The notes: generated by a model from the letters alone, not told the origin. A DNA stretch of 64,000 nucleotides from Dyadobacter fermentans (GCF_019924045.1 NZ_JAHXBN010000013.1:454622-518621); one strand, 5' to 3'. Shown: positions 34,107 through 42,794, counted from the first letter of the stretch. Made by a program: numbers and translations.

Positions 34107-35447
34107 ATGGAAAACAAACTTATTTTAACCGGGTTTTTCTTCAACCCCCAGGGGGATAACCGCATGTCATGGCGGTATCCTTCCGCGCCAGCACATGAGA
34201 TTTTTACACTCGAATATTACCAGAAGCTTGTACTGGCCGCCGAGCGAGCTGGCCTGGATGCTGTTTTTTTGGCCGACCATGTTGGGATATGGGACAGCTA
34301 CCCCAGTAACATCGCCAGTTACGCCAATGCACGGCTGGAACCGATAACCTTGTTGAGCGCGCTGGCATCGGTAACACAGCGGATTGGCTTGTTCTCGACA
34401 ATTTCAGCGTCATACAGCGAGCCGTACAATGTCGCGCGCATGCTTGCTTCGCTGGACCATATCAGTAAAGGAAGGGCGGGGTGGAATGTGGTTACATCCG
34501 GGATGAACGAGGAGGCCATGAACTACGGTAGAGATGCCCGCATCGAGCATAGCTCACGCTACAAACGGGCCGAAGAGTATGTAACCCTTGTGAAAGCATT
34601 GTGGGATAGCTGGGAGGACGACGCGCTCAAAATCAACAAGCAGTCGGGTGAATTTGCAGATCCTAGCAAAGTCCACAGGGTTGACCATCATGGTGAGTTT
34701 TTCAAGGTAAGAGGGCCACTGAATGTGCCCAGACCCCTTCAAGGGCATCCAATCATTATTCAGGCGGGTTCTTCCAGTGACGGAAGGGACCTTGCCGCAA
34801 AGCACGCAGATCTTAATTTTACGCTTCTCCGCTCGATTGAGGAAGGACAGCAATACCGGGCCGACTTCAACGACCGGCTTGCCAATTTTGGTAGAAAGCC
34901 CACGTCACTGAAAATCTTGCCTGGCATATTACCGATCGTCGCAGGCTCTGCCGCTGAGCTTGAAGAAAAGAAGCGGTTGCTGGAAAGCCTGATACCCGAC
35001 CAGGTGGCCATTGATTTGGTATCCAGTTGGGTCGGCATGGATTTGTCCGGCCTGGACCTGGATGCCCCCTTACCGGAATTACCGGATGAATCGACTTTCG
35101 ATGGGCAACGTACCAACCTGGTCAAGGTCAAGCAGTACCAAAGCGAAGGCTTGACGCTTCGTCAAATCTCGACGATTGTTGCCAGCGCTGGAAGCGCGCC
35201 CATTGTAGGGGGGACACCCAAGGAGATAGCCGATGAGCTGGAAGCGTGGTTCAGGGCCGGGGCTGCTGATGGTTTTGCCCTGATGTTTCCCACTATCCCC
35301 GAAGACTGGGACCGGTTTCTTGAAGAAGTGGTGCCTGAGCTCAAAAGGCGAGGTTTGATTGCTGGTGACGATGGTAGCGGTACGATCCGTGACAGGCTGC
35401 ATTTGCCTAAACCTGAAAACACTTTTTCCAAGCAAAGCGCAGAATAA
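34107..35447 (+). CDS. LLM-class flavin monooxygenase (NtaA/DszA-like)
   Basis: The 446-residue protein belongs to the bacterial luciferase-like family, nitrilotriacetate monooxygenase component A group: LTGFFFNPQGDNRMSWR at the start, the FMN-site region GWNVVTSGMNEEAMNYG and PIIIQAGSSSDGRDLAA. The family uses reduced FMN and oxygen to oxidise organosulfur, amine or other xenobiotic substrates and needs a separate flavin reductase, which is not seen nearby. It is controlled by the same operator as the following genes. Confidence 0.9.
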   Translation: MENKLILTGFFFNPQGDNRMSWRYPSAPAHEIFTLEYYQKLVLAAERAGLDAVFLADHVGIWDSYPSNIASYANARLEPITLLSALASVTQRIGLFSTISASYSEPYNVARMLASLDHISKGRAGWNVVTSGMNEEAMNYGRDARIEHSSRYKRAEEYVTLVKALWDSWEDDALKINKQSGEFADPSKVHRVDHHGEFFKVRGPLNVPRPLQGHPIIIQAGSSSDGRDLAAKHADLNFTLLRSIEEGQQYRADFNDRLANFGRKPTSLKILPGILPIVAGSAAELEEKKRLLESLIPDQVAIDLVSSWVGMDLSGLDLDAPLPELPDESTFDGQRTNLVKVKQYQSEGLTLRQISTIVASAGSAPIVGGTPKEIADELEAWFRAGAADGFALMFPTIPEDWDRFLEEVVPELKRRGLIAGDDGSGTIRDRLHLPKPENTFSKQSAE

Positions 35448-35463
35448 TGCTTTAATTTATCGT

Positions 35464-35499
35464 ACAGACTTGTCTGTTTGATTCGTTTGTTTAACTTTG
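35464..35499 (+). promoter_or_regulatory. TetR-type operator (copy 2) and promoter of the first tetR gene
   Basis: Perfect ACAGACTTGTCTGT at 35464-35477. The central CTTG (35469-35472), a 19-base spacer and TAACTTTG (35492-35499) fit a Bacteroidota promoter. The operator thus overlaps the -33 box, suggesting autorepression. Confidence 0.75.
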
Positions 35500-35503
35500 C
35501 CTT

Positions 35504-36058
35504 ATGCGCAAGGATAGAAAAAATGCAGTCAGGCAAGCAGTCGTAGAGACGGCTTCGCGGTTGTTTTACAAGCAAGGGTACAGTAACACCGGCATCAACC
35601 AGATCATTGAGGAATCCGGGGTAGTTAAATCATCCTTGTACACGACTTTCCGCTCGAAAGAGGACATTCTGATGGCATACCTGGAAACTTCCGGTGCCGC
35701 TACCGACCAGGCGTTGAAAGATGCAGCAGACCGCTTTGAAGACCCTGTCAAAAGAGCACTCGCCATCTTTGACTATCTGGTCGAGTTGGTGCAACAAAAG
35801 GAATATTACGGCTGTAACTTTTTGAATATCATCTCAGAGATCCCCAAGGAGGACGAACGCGTCCGGGCGCAGATTAAAAAGCAAAAAAATGGCGTCCGCA
35901 GGCTATTCTATCAGATCCTGGAACCGGTGGGCAAAGAGGATCTCGCCGATGAAATGTACACGCTCTTTGATGGGGCGTTGATTGCCAATAAGGTCCACGA
36001 TGAAGTATGGCCCGTACTGAGCGCCCGAAGAATGGCCGACAAGCTATTGAATAACTGA
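35504..36058 (+). CDS. TetR/AcrR family regulator (first of two paralogues)
   Basis: The 184-residue regulator's N-terminal HTH is ETASRLFYKQGYSNTGINQI, followed by the recognition segment SGVVKSSLYTTFRSKEDIL. The rest is the helical ligand-binding and dimerisation domain, with a Cys at YYGCNFLNI. It shares most of its sequence with the next gene, so the pair arose by duplication. The start is 4 bases after the -7 box, so the transcript is nearly leaderless or the site is shifted slightly. Ligand unknown. Confidence 0.9.
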   Translation: MRKDRKNAVRQAVVETASRLFYKQGYSNTGINQIIEESGVVKSSLYTTFRSKEDILMAYLETSGAATDQALKDAADRFEDPVKRALAIFDYLVELVQQKEYYGCNFLNIISEIPKEDERVRAQIKKQKNGVRRLFYQILEPVGKEDLADEMYTLFDGALIANKVHDEVWPVLSARRMADKLLNN

Positions 36059-36109
36059 TCGTTAGCGGATTGGAAATTGTGCACATTAAAATAAGATTAA
36101 AATTTAAAA

Positions 36110-36147
36110 ACAGACTTGTCTGTTTTTAAATAAATGCTCTATCTTTG
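36110..36147 (+). promoter_or_regulatory. TetR-type operator (copy 3) and promoter of the second tetR gene
   Basis: Perfect ACAGACTTGTCTGT at 36110-36123. Its central CTTG (36115-36118), a 21-base spacer and TATCTTTG (36140-36147) form the promoter, and the operator covers the -33 box. Confidence 0.75.
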
Positions 36148-36151
36148 AACC

Positions 36152-36691
36152 ATGAGAAACATGACTGTCAGGGAATCAATCCTGAAAACAGCGGCCAGGC
36201 TATTTTATCAGCAAGGTTATAGCAACACGGGAATAAACCAGATCATCGAGCAGGCAGGTATCGCCAAATCATCTCTGTACCAACATTTTAAATCGAAAGA
36301 GGAGTTGCTAATGGCTTATTTGCAATTAACCGGGACCGAGACTTTGGCGCGTTTGACTCAGGCGTCTGAGCATGGCGCATCACCCAAGCAAAAGGTGCTG
36401 GCGATTTTCGACTATCTGGCGGCTTCGGTGACCAACGAAAGTTTTCATGGCTGCCATTTTCTCAACATCGTATATGAAATGCCCCACGATGCTTTGCGGG
36501 TGCGGGAGCAGGTCAAATTGCAAAAAGAGGGCGTGCGGAATCTATTTCATGATATCCTTCAGCCATTGGAAAACGAAGCATTAGCCAATGAAATTTACAC
36601 CCTGTTCGAGGGTGCGCTCATTGGCCATAAGGTGCACAATGATCCCTGGCCGGTCTTGGCCGCAAGGGCAGTTGTGGAAAAATTGCTTTGA
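36152..36691 (+). CDS. TetR/AcrR family regulator (second paralogue)
   Basis: The 179-residue regulator's HTH reads KTAARLFYQQGYSNTGINQI and then AGIAKSSLYQHFKSKEELL. It is very similar to the preceding tetR. The C-terminal domain keeps the GCHFLNIVYEMPHD motif that corresponds to GCNFLNIISEIP in the paralogue, including its Cys. It might sense a thiol-reactive compound, which would fit the ergothioneine genes downstream, but that is inference. Both regulators presumably read the same operator. Confidence 0.9.
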   Translation: MRNMTVRESILKTAARLFYQQGYSNTGINQIIEQAGIAKSSLYQHFKSKEELLMAYLQLTGTETLARLTQASEHGASPKQKVLAIFDYLAASVTNESFHGCHFLNIVYEMPHDALRVREQVKLQKEGVRNLFHDILQPLENEALANEIYTLFEGALIGHKVHNDPWPVLAARAVVEKLL

Positions 36692-36705
36692 TTTAATTTT
36701 TAAAA

Positions 36706-36719
36706 ACAGACTTGTCTGT
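36706..36719 (+). promoter_or_regulatory. TetR-type operator (copy 4) before the hydrolase-egt operon
   Basis: Perfect ACAGACTTGTCTGT, 34 bases upstream of the hydrolase start codon. A -7 box at the expected distance is not clear here (TCTATTTG at 36724 is too close). The promoter is therefore inferred from the three sister sites. Confidence 0.68.
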
Positions 36720-36753
36720 ATTGTCTATTTGTTAACCGTAAACTTTACTGCAC

Positions 36754-37623
36754 ATGAAAACGAACCGGGTACACTACCAAAAATTGCAGGTCAATGGCCT
36801 GAACGTATTCTATCGCGAAGCAGGGCCTGTGGACGGCCCGGTGGTGCTTCTCTTGCATGGCTACCCGACGTCTTCGCATATGTACCGAAATTTGATACCG
36901 ATCTTGGCAGAAAAATACCACGTATTCGCTCCCGATTTGATTGGTTTTGGCAATTCGGATGCACCGCATTACAAATCGTTCGATTACACCTTTGATAACC
37001 TGACCAAATATGTCCAAGGGTTTATCGACCAACTCGGATTAGAACGTTTTGTGGTGCAGGTATTTGACTACGGCGCGCCGGTCGGGTTCCGGCTGGCAGT
37101 TGCCAACCCGACAAAAATAACCGGCATTATTACCCAAAACGGGAATGCTTACGTGGAAGGGTTAAGCGATGGCTGGAACCCGATCCAGAAGTATTGGGCA
37201 GACCCCAGCGAGCAGAACCGCAATAACCTTCGGGTGCTTTCGACTGCTGAATCTACGCAATGGCAGTACTTTACCGGCGTGAGTGACAAGAGCCTGATTG
37301 CGCCGGAATCTTACCTGCTCGACCAGTTTTTCCTCGATCGGTCCGAGAATGAGGAAATCCAGCTTGATCTTTTCAAGGATTACGCGAGCAATGTAGCATT
37401 GTACCCAACTTTCCACCAGTATTTCAGAGACTCTCAGGTGCCATTGCTTGCCGTTTGGGGCGACAAAGACCCATTCTTTTTGCCAGCCGGGGCAGAAGCA
37501 TTCAGAAAAGACTTGCCAGATGCGATCGTTAAGCTCTACGATACAGGCCATTTTGCACTGGAAACCCATGTCGATGAGATTGGAGAAGCAATTTTGACGT
37601 TTCTGGACACGCTGCCGCGTTAA
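36754..37623 (+). CDS. Alpha/beta hydrolase (epoxide hydrolase/haloalkane dehalogenase-like)
   Basis: This 289-residue cytoplasmic hydrolase has the oxyanion segment VVLLLHGYPTSSHMYRN, the nucleophile Asp in VVQVFDYGAPVGFRLA, a cap domain (about 130-210) and the terminal DTGHFALETH with the catalytic His. An Asp nucleophile in VFDYGAP points to epoxide hydrolase or dehalogenase chemistry rather than esterase. First gene of the operon that contains egtB and egtD. Substrate could be the product of the upstream monooxygenase, but this is unproven. Confidence 0.87.
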   Translation: MKTNRVHYQKLQVNGLNVFYREAGPVDGPVVLLLHGYPTSSHMYRNLIPILAEKYHVFAPDLIGFGNSDAPHYKSFDYTFDNLTKYVQGFIDQLGLERFVVQVFDYGAPVGFRLAVANPTKITGIITQNGNAYVEGLSDGWNPIQKYWADPSEQNRNNLRVLSTAESTQWQYFTGVSDKSLIAPESYLLDQFFLDRSENEEIQLDLFKDYASNVALYPTFHQYFRDSQVPLLAVWGDKDPFFLPAGAEAFRKDLPDAIVKLYDTGHFALETHVDEIGEAILTFLDTLPR

Positions 37624-37666
37624 GAATCGCAGGCGCGCAGGTTCGAATTGGTTAAACATATCAATT

Positions 37667-38860
37667 GTGATCATCATGCAAACAAGGACGCAAGTTCAGG
37701 TACTGCGCGAGCGGTACGAACAGGTGCGCCGGCTCACCGTGGATATCTGCCAGGGTTTGGAGACCGAGGATTACGTAGTGCAACCCACAGCAGATGTAAG
37801 CCCACCCAAATGGCACCTGGGCCACACCACATGGTTTTTCGAAACATTTGTGTTGAAGCCCCACTGCCCAGACTATCATCCGTTCAGCGAGGACTTTGAT
37901 TACGTCTTTAACAGCTACTATGAAACGATCGGACGTAGGGTAGTCCGGACCGACAGGGGCAATCTGAGCAGACCGACGGTACAGGACGTATTTCGGTATC
38001 GCCATTATGTGGATGAAAAACTATACCAACTAATAGAATTGGCAAGCGCTGATTTGTTAACCGAGATGTCACCAATCATAGAGCTTGGAATAAACCATGA
38101 ACAGCAACATCAGGAGCTGCTCTGGACGGACATAAAGTACATTCTTGGTAATAATCCCCTGTTTCCCCGCTTTTTAAATTCGCAGCACCCTGATACCACT
38201 GACAGGTATTCAGATCAAGGCTTTTTATCGATCAATTCCGGGAACTATGAGATAGGATATGCTGGGCCGGTTTTCTCATGGGATAATGAACATAACCGGC
38301 ACACGGTGTATCTGCAGCAGTTCGAAATATGCACAACGCTGGTTACCAACAAGGAGTATCTTCAATTCATTGATTCTGGCGGATATACCGATTTCCGGCA
38401 TTGGCATTCCGACGGTTGGGCCTGGGTCAAAACGCATCAAATCCAGGCGCCGTTATACTGGTATTATTGGGAAGGCGAATGGCTCAACTATACCTTCGAT
38501 GGACTACGGGCCATCGATCTGCAAGCGCATGTTTGCCACGTTAGTTACTACGAGGCCTACGCCTATGCCAATTGGATGGGACTAAGGCTTCCTACAGAAT
38601 TTGAATGGGAGGTGGCGGCGCCCAAAATGCAATGGGGCCAGCGTTGGGAATGGACCGAAAGCGCTTATCTACCTTACCCTGGCTATAAGAGGCCTGCCGG
38701 CGCCCTTGGCGAATATAATGGCAAGTTCATGGTGAACCAGCAGGTACTACGCGGAGCTTCCACCTACACTTCACCAGGCCACAGCCGGATTACTTACCGA
38801 AATTTCTTTCAGCCACAGGCCCGCTGGCAATTTTCCGGGATTAGAACAGTACGCCCCTAA
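37667..38860 (+). CDS. egtB: Ergothioneine biosynthesis sulfoxide synthase EgtB
   Basis: The 397-residue non-heme iron enzyme joins a sulfur donor to hercynine and forms the sulfoxide. The N-terminal DinB-like domain has WHLGHTTWFFE and the iron motif NHEQQHQELLWTD (HX3HXE). The C-terminal FGE-sulfatase domain (about 185-397) carries RLPTEFEWEVAA, WEWTESAYLPYPGY, EYNGKFMVNQQVLRGAS and TYRNFFQPQARWQFSGIR. The length and both domains are complete. It lies 43 bases after the hydrolase and 20 before egtD. The sulfur donor (cysteine or gamma-glutamylcysteine) is not decided by sequence, but no egtA is nearby. Confidence 0.93.
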   Translation: MIIMQTRTQVQVLRERYEQVRRLTVDICQGLETEDYVVQPTADVSPPKWHLGHTTWFFETFVLKPHCPDYHPFSEDFDYVFNSYYETIGRRVVRTDRGNLSRPTVQDVFRYRHYVDEKLYQLIELASADLLTEMSPIIELGINHEQQHQELLWTDIKYILGNNPLFPRFLNSQHPDTTDRYSDQGFLSINSGNYEIGYAGPVFSWDNEHNRHTVYLQQFEICTTLVTNKEYLQFIDSGGYTDFRHWHSDGWAWVKTHQIQAPLYWYYWEGEWLNYTFDGLRAIDLQAHVCHVSYYEAYAYANWMGLRLPTEFEWEVAAPKMQWGQRWEWTESAYLPYPGYKRPAGALGEYNGKFMVNQQVLRGASTYTSPGHSRITYRNFFQPQARWQFSGIRTVRP

Positions 38861-38880
38861 TTTGTTAACTGGAAGCGTAT

Positions 38881-39954
38881 ATGTATGGACGTTATGACAC
38901 CAAGCACTCAACAACCATTATGACTATGTTCATTGCAGACCAGTTCGTTGGTAGTCTCGAAGTTGCCCAGACTCCTGACAAGACTACGACGCCAGATAAC
39001 TTGAATTTTTACGTTGATGTCCTCAGGGGACTTAGCGCCCCACAGAAGCGTATCAGCTCAAAATATTTCTATGATGCCCAGGGCGACCGCATATTTCAGC
39101 AGATCATGGCTTGTGAGGAATACTATCCGTTCAAATGCGAGTTGGAAATATTTCAAAACCATTCAGCCGAGCTGGCCCGGCAGTTGATGGAGGGAGGCAG
39201 TGATACCGATTTGATCGAACTGGGCGCAGGGGACGGGCAAAAATCGGTTTACCTTTTGCAGGCGCTTAGCCGGTTAAAGGCATGCTACACTTATGTCCCG
39301 ATTGATATTTCCGGCAGTATGGTTGCATACCTGACTAGCCATTTAGGTAGTATGGTTCCTGATATTAACGTAAGCGGTTTGGCGGGAGAATACCTGCCGA
39401 TGTTGCAGCAAGCAGCCAGGCGGTCGGCCAACAGGAAGGCGGTGATGATGCTGGGATCAAACCTGGGTAATATGCTGCCGGTAGATGCCCTGAAATTCTG
39501 CGAAAGCATACGTGCATTGTTGAATGCTGGCGACCGGTTTATTGTTGGAATAGACCTTAAAAAATCTCCGCAGCAGGTGCTGGCAGCTTACAACGACAAA
39601 CAGGGCATAACCCGGAGCTTCAATTTAAACCTGCTTACGCGGCTTAACCGGGAGTTGAATGCGGATTTTAACCTGGGCCAGTTCGAACATTTTCCCACCT
39701 ATGACCCTGAATCGGGCAGTTGTAAGAGCTATTTGATCAGCTTGCAGGAGCAGGTGGTCAGGTTTTGTTTACAGGACCGGACCGATTGTATCTATTTCCA
39801 GAAGTACGAGACGATATTTACAGAAATTTCACAAAAGTATAGCCTAGCCGAACTTGGAAAGATGGCCAAAATGGCCGGTTTTGAAGTGATTCATAACTAT
39901 TACGACGCCAATGGCTGGTTTGTAGATATGGTTTGGGAGGCTAAACAAGCATAA
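38881..39954 (+). CDS. egtD: L-histidine N-alpha-methyltransferase EgtD
   Basis: The enzyme trimethylates histidine to hercynine with SAM, the first step of ergothioneine synthesis. Family motifs are RISSKYFYDAQGDRIFQQIM, the SAM loop LIELGAGDGQKS, PIDISGSM and the substrate-binding MMLGSNLGNM. The frame gives 357 residues from 38881. The starts at 38920 or 38926 are also possible, since the first 15 residues look unconserved. It pairs with egtB, giving hercynine and then the sulfoxide. The C-S lyase EgtE needed to finish is not in the window. Confidence 0.92.
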   Translation: MYGRYDTKHSTTIMTMFIADQFVGSLEVAQTPDKTTTPDNLNFYVDVLRGLSAPQKRISSKYFYDAQGDRIFQQIMACEEYYPFKCELEIFQNHSAELARQLMEGGSDTDLIELGAGDGQKSVYLLQALSRLKACYTYVPIDISGSMVAYLTSHLGSMVPDINVSGLAGEYLPMLQQAARRSANRKAVMMLGSNLGNMLPVDALKFCESIRALLNAGDRFIVGIDLKKSPQQVLAAYNDKQGITRSFNLNLLTRLNRELNADFNLGQFEHFPTYDPESGSCKSYLISLQEQVVRFCLQDRTDCIYFQKYETIFTEISQKYSLAELGKMAKMAGFEVIHNYYDANGWFVDMVWEAKQA

Positions 39955-39972
39955 GGATAAAGGTGACCGAAG

Positions 39973-40632
39973 ATGGAACAACAATCCAAAACAAGAACAG
40001 AAAATGCTTCTGCCGACAGGGTGTTTGCATTTTCTGATGGCGTTTTCGCGATCATTATCACGATTATGGTACTGGAATTAAAAAAGCCCGCCGGGGATGA
40101 CTTTCATGCCGTGCTTTCGTTATGGCCGACTTGGCTGAGCTATGCGACCAGCTATCTTTTCATTTCTATCGTATGGCTTAACCATCACTATTTGTTAAGG
40201 AACCTGTCAGCGGTTAGTCTACGACTGTTATGGGCAAATTTCGGGCACTTGTTTTCGGTGTCTCTCATTCCTTTCCTGACGGATTGGGTAGCTGAAAGCA
40301 AACTCGCACCCGTTCCTGTATCATTGTACGCTTTCGTATTCTTATTGGTCAATGTCAGCTATTTAATCCTGGTTTGGGAGAGCCAGGATGAGCTTGCTAC
40401 AAAAGAGCACAAAGCACTGGCAAGCTGGATGATTCGGTTACGGTCTACTGCGACCATTGCTGTTTTCCTGGTATCGACAGTGGTTTCACTGTGGGTGCCC
40501 ATAATTGGTTTTGCAATGGTATGCGGATGCCTGATTCTATACACCCGGCCGGAAATTAAAGCTTCCGGTCAGCATCTGGAGAGGTTCGGGAAAATTCAGA
40601 AATTATTAAAACATCAAACAGACAAACATTAA
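39973..40632 (+). CDS. TMEM175-like (DUF1211) membrane channel protein
   Basis: In this 219-residue protein the signature RVFAFSDGVFAIIITIMVLEL at the first transmembrane helix is diagnostic of the TMEM175 family. Six helices are predictable over about 17-195. Bacterial members form potassium or proton leak channels in the inner membrane. It lies 18 bases after egtD and 6 before the SDR gene, hence the same operon. Why a channel is encoded with thiol synthesis is not known. Confidence 0.88.
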   Translation: MEQQSKTRTENASADRVFAFSDGVFAIIITIMVLELKKPAGDDFHAVLSLWPTWLSYATSYLFISIVWLNHHYLLRNLSAVSLRLLWANFGHLFSVSLIPFLTDWVAESKLAPVPVSLYAFVFLLVNVSYLILVWESQDELATKEHKALASWMIRLRSTATIAVFLVSTVVSLWVPIIGFAMVCGCLILYTRPEIKASGQHLERFGKIQKLLKHQTDKH

Positions 40633-40638
40633 ATAGCA

Positions 40639-41412
40639 ATGGTAGAGAAACGCGTAGCAGTTGTAACTGGTGCCAGTAGTGGCATTGGTGCCGCCACAGC
40701 CTTGCGGCTGGCCGACGATTTTGGGGGCATTGTGCTCGTTGCCAGCAGAGCAGATGAATTGCAAAGGACCGCCGAAAGGGTCAGGGCAGCCGGTGCTGAG
40801 CCGTTAATTGTCTGCGCGGACCTAATGGAAGCGGACGCGGCCCAAAGAATTATCCATGAAACAACCGCCCGTTTTGGCAGGATCGATGCGCTAATCAACG
40901 TGGCGGGCGCTGTTCCCCAGGTCGACGTGTTTGAAATGAGCGACGCGCAATGGATTGCCAGTATGGAAGTTAAATTTCACAGCGCCAGAAGGCTGACTAT
41001 ACAAGCCTGGCCGCACCTGACCAGCAGCAGAGGCTCCGTCATTTTTATGTCTGGTACGGCAGCAGAAAACCCAAAGCCTGCGGCAGCGGCCATTGCAGCG
41101 ACGAATGCTGCGGTCGATGCGCTTTCGAAGGCATTTGCAGAACATGGCTTGGCGGACGGAGTCCGGGTTAACACAGTACTACCAGGTCCGATCATGACCG
41201 AAAGGCGCACGGTTTTTCTCGAAAAGATGGCAACCTCTCAGAAGATCACTGTTGATCAGGCAGCCCAAAGTTTCTTGAGCGAATCAAGGATCGCCCGGTT
41301 TGGGCAGCCTGGTGAAGTAGCAGAGTTGATCGCGTTCCTGGTTTCCCCTAAAGCCAACTTTATTACCGGCACCGCCATCAGGATAGATGGCGGAGAAGTT
41401 AAAGGAATCTAA
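40639..41412 (+). CDS. SDR-family protein lacking the catalytic Tyr-Lys pair
   Basis: The 257-residue protein has a Rossmann nucleotide-binding motif TGASSGIGAATALRL, the DINVAG-like ALINVAGAVP and the C-terminal TGTAIRIDGG of classical SDR enzymes. The position of the active-site YxxxK reads IAATNAAVDAL, so both Tyr and Lys are replaced by Ile and Asn. It probably binds NAD(P) but may not be an ordinary dehydrogenase. It sits inside the egt operon. Confidence 0.85.
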   Translation: MVEKRVAVVTGASSGIGAATALRLADDFGGIVLVASRADELQRTAERVRAAGAEPLIVCADLMEADAAQRIIHETTARFGRIDALINVAGAVPQVDVFEMSDAQWIASMEVKFHSARRLTIQAWPHLTSSRGSVIFMSGTAAENPKPAAAAIAATNAAVDALSKAFAEHGLADGVRVNTVLPGPIMTERRTVFLEKMATSQKITVDQAAQSFLSESRIARFGQPGEVAELIAFLVSPKANFITGTAIRIDGGEVKGI

Positions 41413-41448
41413 AACATTACAAATCAATTTAACCTTCAACACCAAGTT

Positions 41449-41982
41449 ATGAACGCTTTTTCAGTACCCGCCAGGCAGCAAGTATCTGCGGCCAATCAAA
41501 CCCTATTTGACAACCTGACCAAATCTGTCGGGAGAGTCCCTAATTTGTTTTCTGTATTCGCCTACTCGGACAACGCACTGGCAAATTATTTGACACTTAA
41601 CAGCGGCAAATCGTCACTCCGTGCAAGAGAACGGGAGGTGATAAACCTTGTTGTCAGCCAGGTGAACGAATGTCTGTATTGTTTAAGCGCCCATACCGCA
41701 ATTAGCAAAATACAAGGCTTCACCGATGAACAGATCATTCAAATACGGAAAGCGCAAGTAGACTTCGACCCGAAGCTGGATGCACTGGCCAAGCTTGTCA
41801 AAAGTATCGCTGAAAACAAGGGCCACGCCGAGCCCGAACTAATAGATAACTTTTACGCGTCAGGCTATAACCAGGGCAATTTGATGGACGTGGTTGTGGG
41901 GGTAGGGGACAAGATCATAACCAACTATGTTTTTGCATTGACACAAGTTCCCATAGACTTTCCCGTCGCGCAGCCATTATAA
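41449..41982 (+). CDS. AhpD-like carboxymuconolactone decarboxylase-family protein (first copy)
   Basis: In this 177-residue protein the redox motif ECLYCLSAHTAI (CxxC with following His) is that of AhpD-type peroxidase-related proteins, which reduce peroxides or relay electrons from thiols. The N-terminal helix QTLFDNLTKSVGRVPNLF is typical. It is the last gene of the six-gene operon. A second copy (43804) shares most residues. A thiol-linked antioxidant role fits the egt neighbours. Confidence 0.88.
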   Translation: MNAFSVPARQQVSAANQTLFDNLTKSVGRVPNLFSVFAYSDNALANYLTLNSGKSSLRAREREVINLVVSQVNECLYCLSAHTAISKIQGFTDEQIIQIRKAQVDFDPKLDALAKLVKSIAENKGHAEPELIDNFYASGYNQGNLMDVVVGVGDKIITNYVFALTQVPIDFPVAQPL

Positions 41983-42020
41983 GCTGACCATACCTGGCAG
42001 GAATCAGGTATATTCCCAAC

Positions 42021-42101
42021 TTCGGGAAAAGCGGCCTTGATCCCGGGAACTATCGCCATTCTTTGGCAGCGGCATTCGCCGGACCTTTGACCTATCAAAA
42101 T
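42021..42101 (+). promoter_or_regulatory. AraC-type promoter architecture, copy A (before DUF417 gene)
   Basis: In an 81-bp frame, CGGGAAAA lies at positions 3-10, CCATT at 36-40, ACCTTTG at 63-69 and ATCAAAA at 74-80. The same elements occur at the same spacing at 43695-43775 and, on the minus strand, at 61478-61558. The core ends 26 bases before the DUF417 start codon. Likely an activator site plus promoter. Confidence 0.65.
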
Positions 42102-42126
42102 ATCGAACACGAAAACAAGAAAGACA

Positions 42127-42657
42127 ATGAAAAATCTTGCAATTTCCACCGAAGATCAAAACGCAGCATTGATATCTGGACCATTATTAGTGAAACTGGC
42201 TGCGAAAATCGAACAACTAGACCTGCCTTTCCGGGTAATGCTTACTGCTATGACAGTAATGCTTTTGTGGGCGGGCGCCTATAAAATGACCGATCCTGGC
42301 TCGGAGGGTATTGAAGTACTGGTCAACAACAGTCCGCTGATTAGCTGGCATTTTCAGCTTTTTGGCGTACATACGGGAGGAGACCTGATCGGTTTGACCG
42401 AAATCGTAGCGGCTTTGCTCATGCTGACAGGGCTTTTCCGTCCGCAGGCCGGCATTGTGGGCGGCGGCATTGCCGTAATGATGTTCTTTGTGACCAGCAC
42501 GATGCTCATCACCACGCCGGACGCTATTACACACGTGAATGGCGTAGGTTATATGAGTTTCCTAGGGCTCTTCTTATACAAAGACCTGCTGGCACTGGGC
42601 GTTTCCCTTTACCTGATCACCCGGTTCGGTCACAGGGCCGCAATGCAAAAGGGGTGA
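42127..42657 (+). CDS. DUF417/YkgB-family membrane protein
   Basis: The 176-residue inner-membrane protein has four predicted helices. LWAGAYKMTDPGSEGIEVLV and PLISWHFQLFGVHTGGDLIG are hallmarks of the YkgB/RclC-like family, which is induced by reactive chlorine or similar stress in enterobacteria. It has its own AraC-type promoter. The precise function is unknown. Confidence 0.85.
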   Translation: MKNLAISTEDQNAALISGPLLVKLAAKIEQLDLPFRVMLTAMTVMLLWAGAYKMTDPGSEGIEVLVNNSPLISWHFQLFGVHTGGDLIGLTEIVAALLMLTGLFRPQAGIVGGGIAVMMFFVTSTMLITTPDAITHVNGVGYMSFLGLFLYKDLLALGVSLYLITRFGHRAAMQKG

Positions 42658-42794
42658 AAGCCTTCAACCGGCCTATAATACGGCCAGATGTAACCAGCAA
42701 AGACCATGCCGACACGGGTATTCCGGGCCGGCATGGTTTGTTCATATATTCCGTTTGCTACATTCAAGATTATATTTGTTAAACCTTCTGATAC

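Noticed and set aside
37636..37650. GGTTCGAATTGG as a second copy of the tRNA-Arg attachment sequence
   Set aside because: Only nine bases agree with the T arm and the acceptor end is missing, so it is not a convincing right boundary of the recombinase element.
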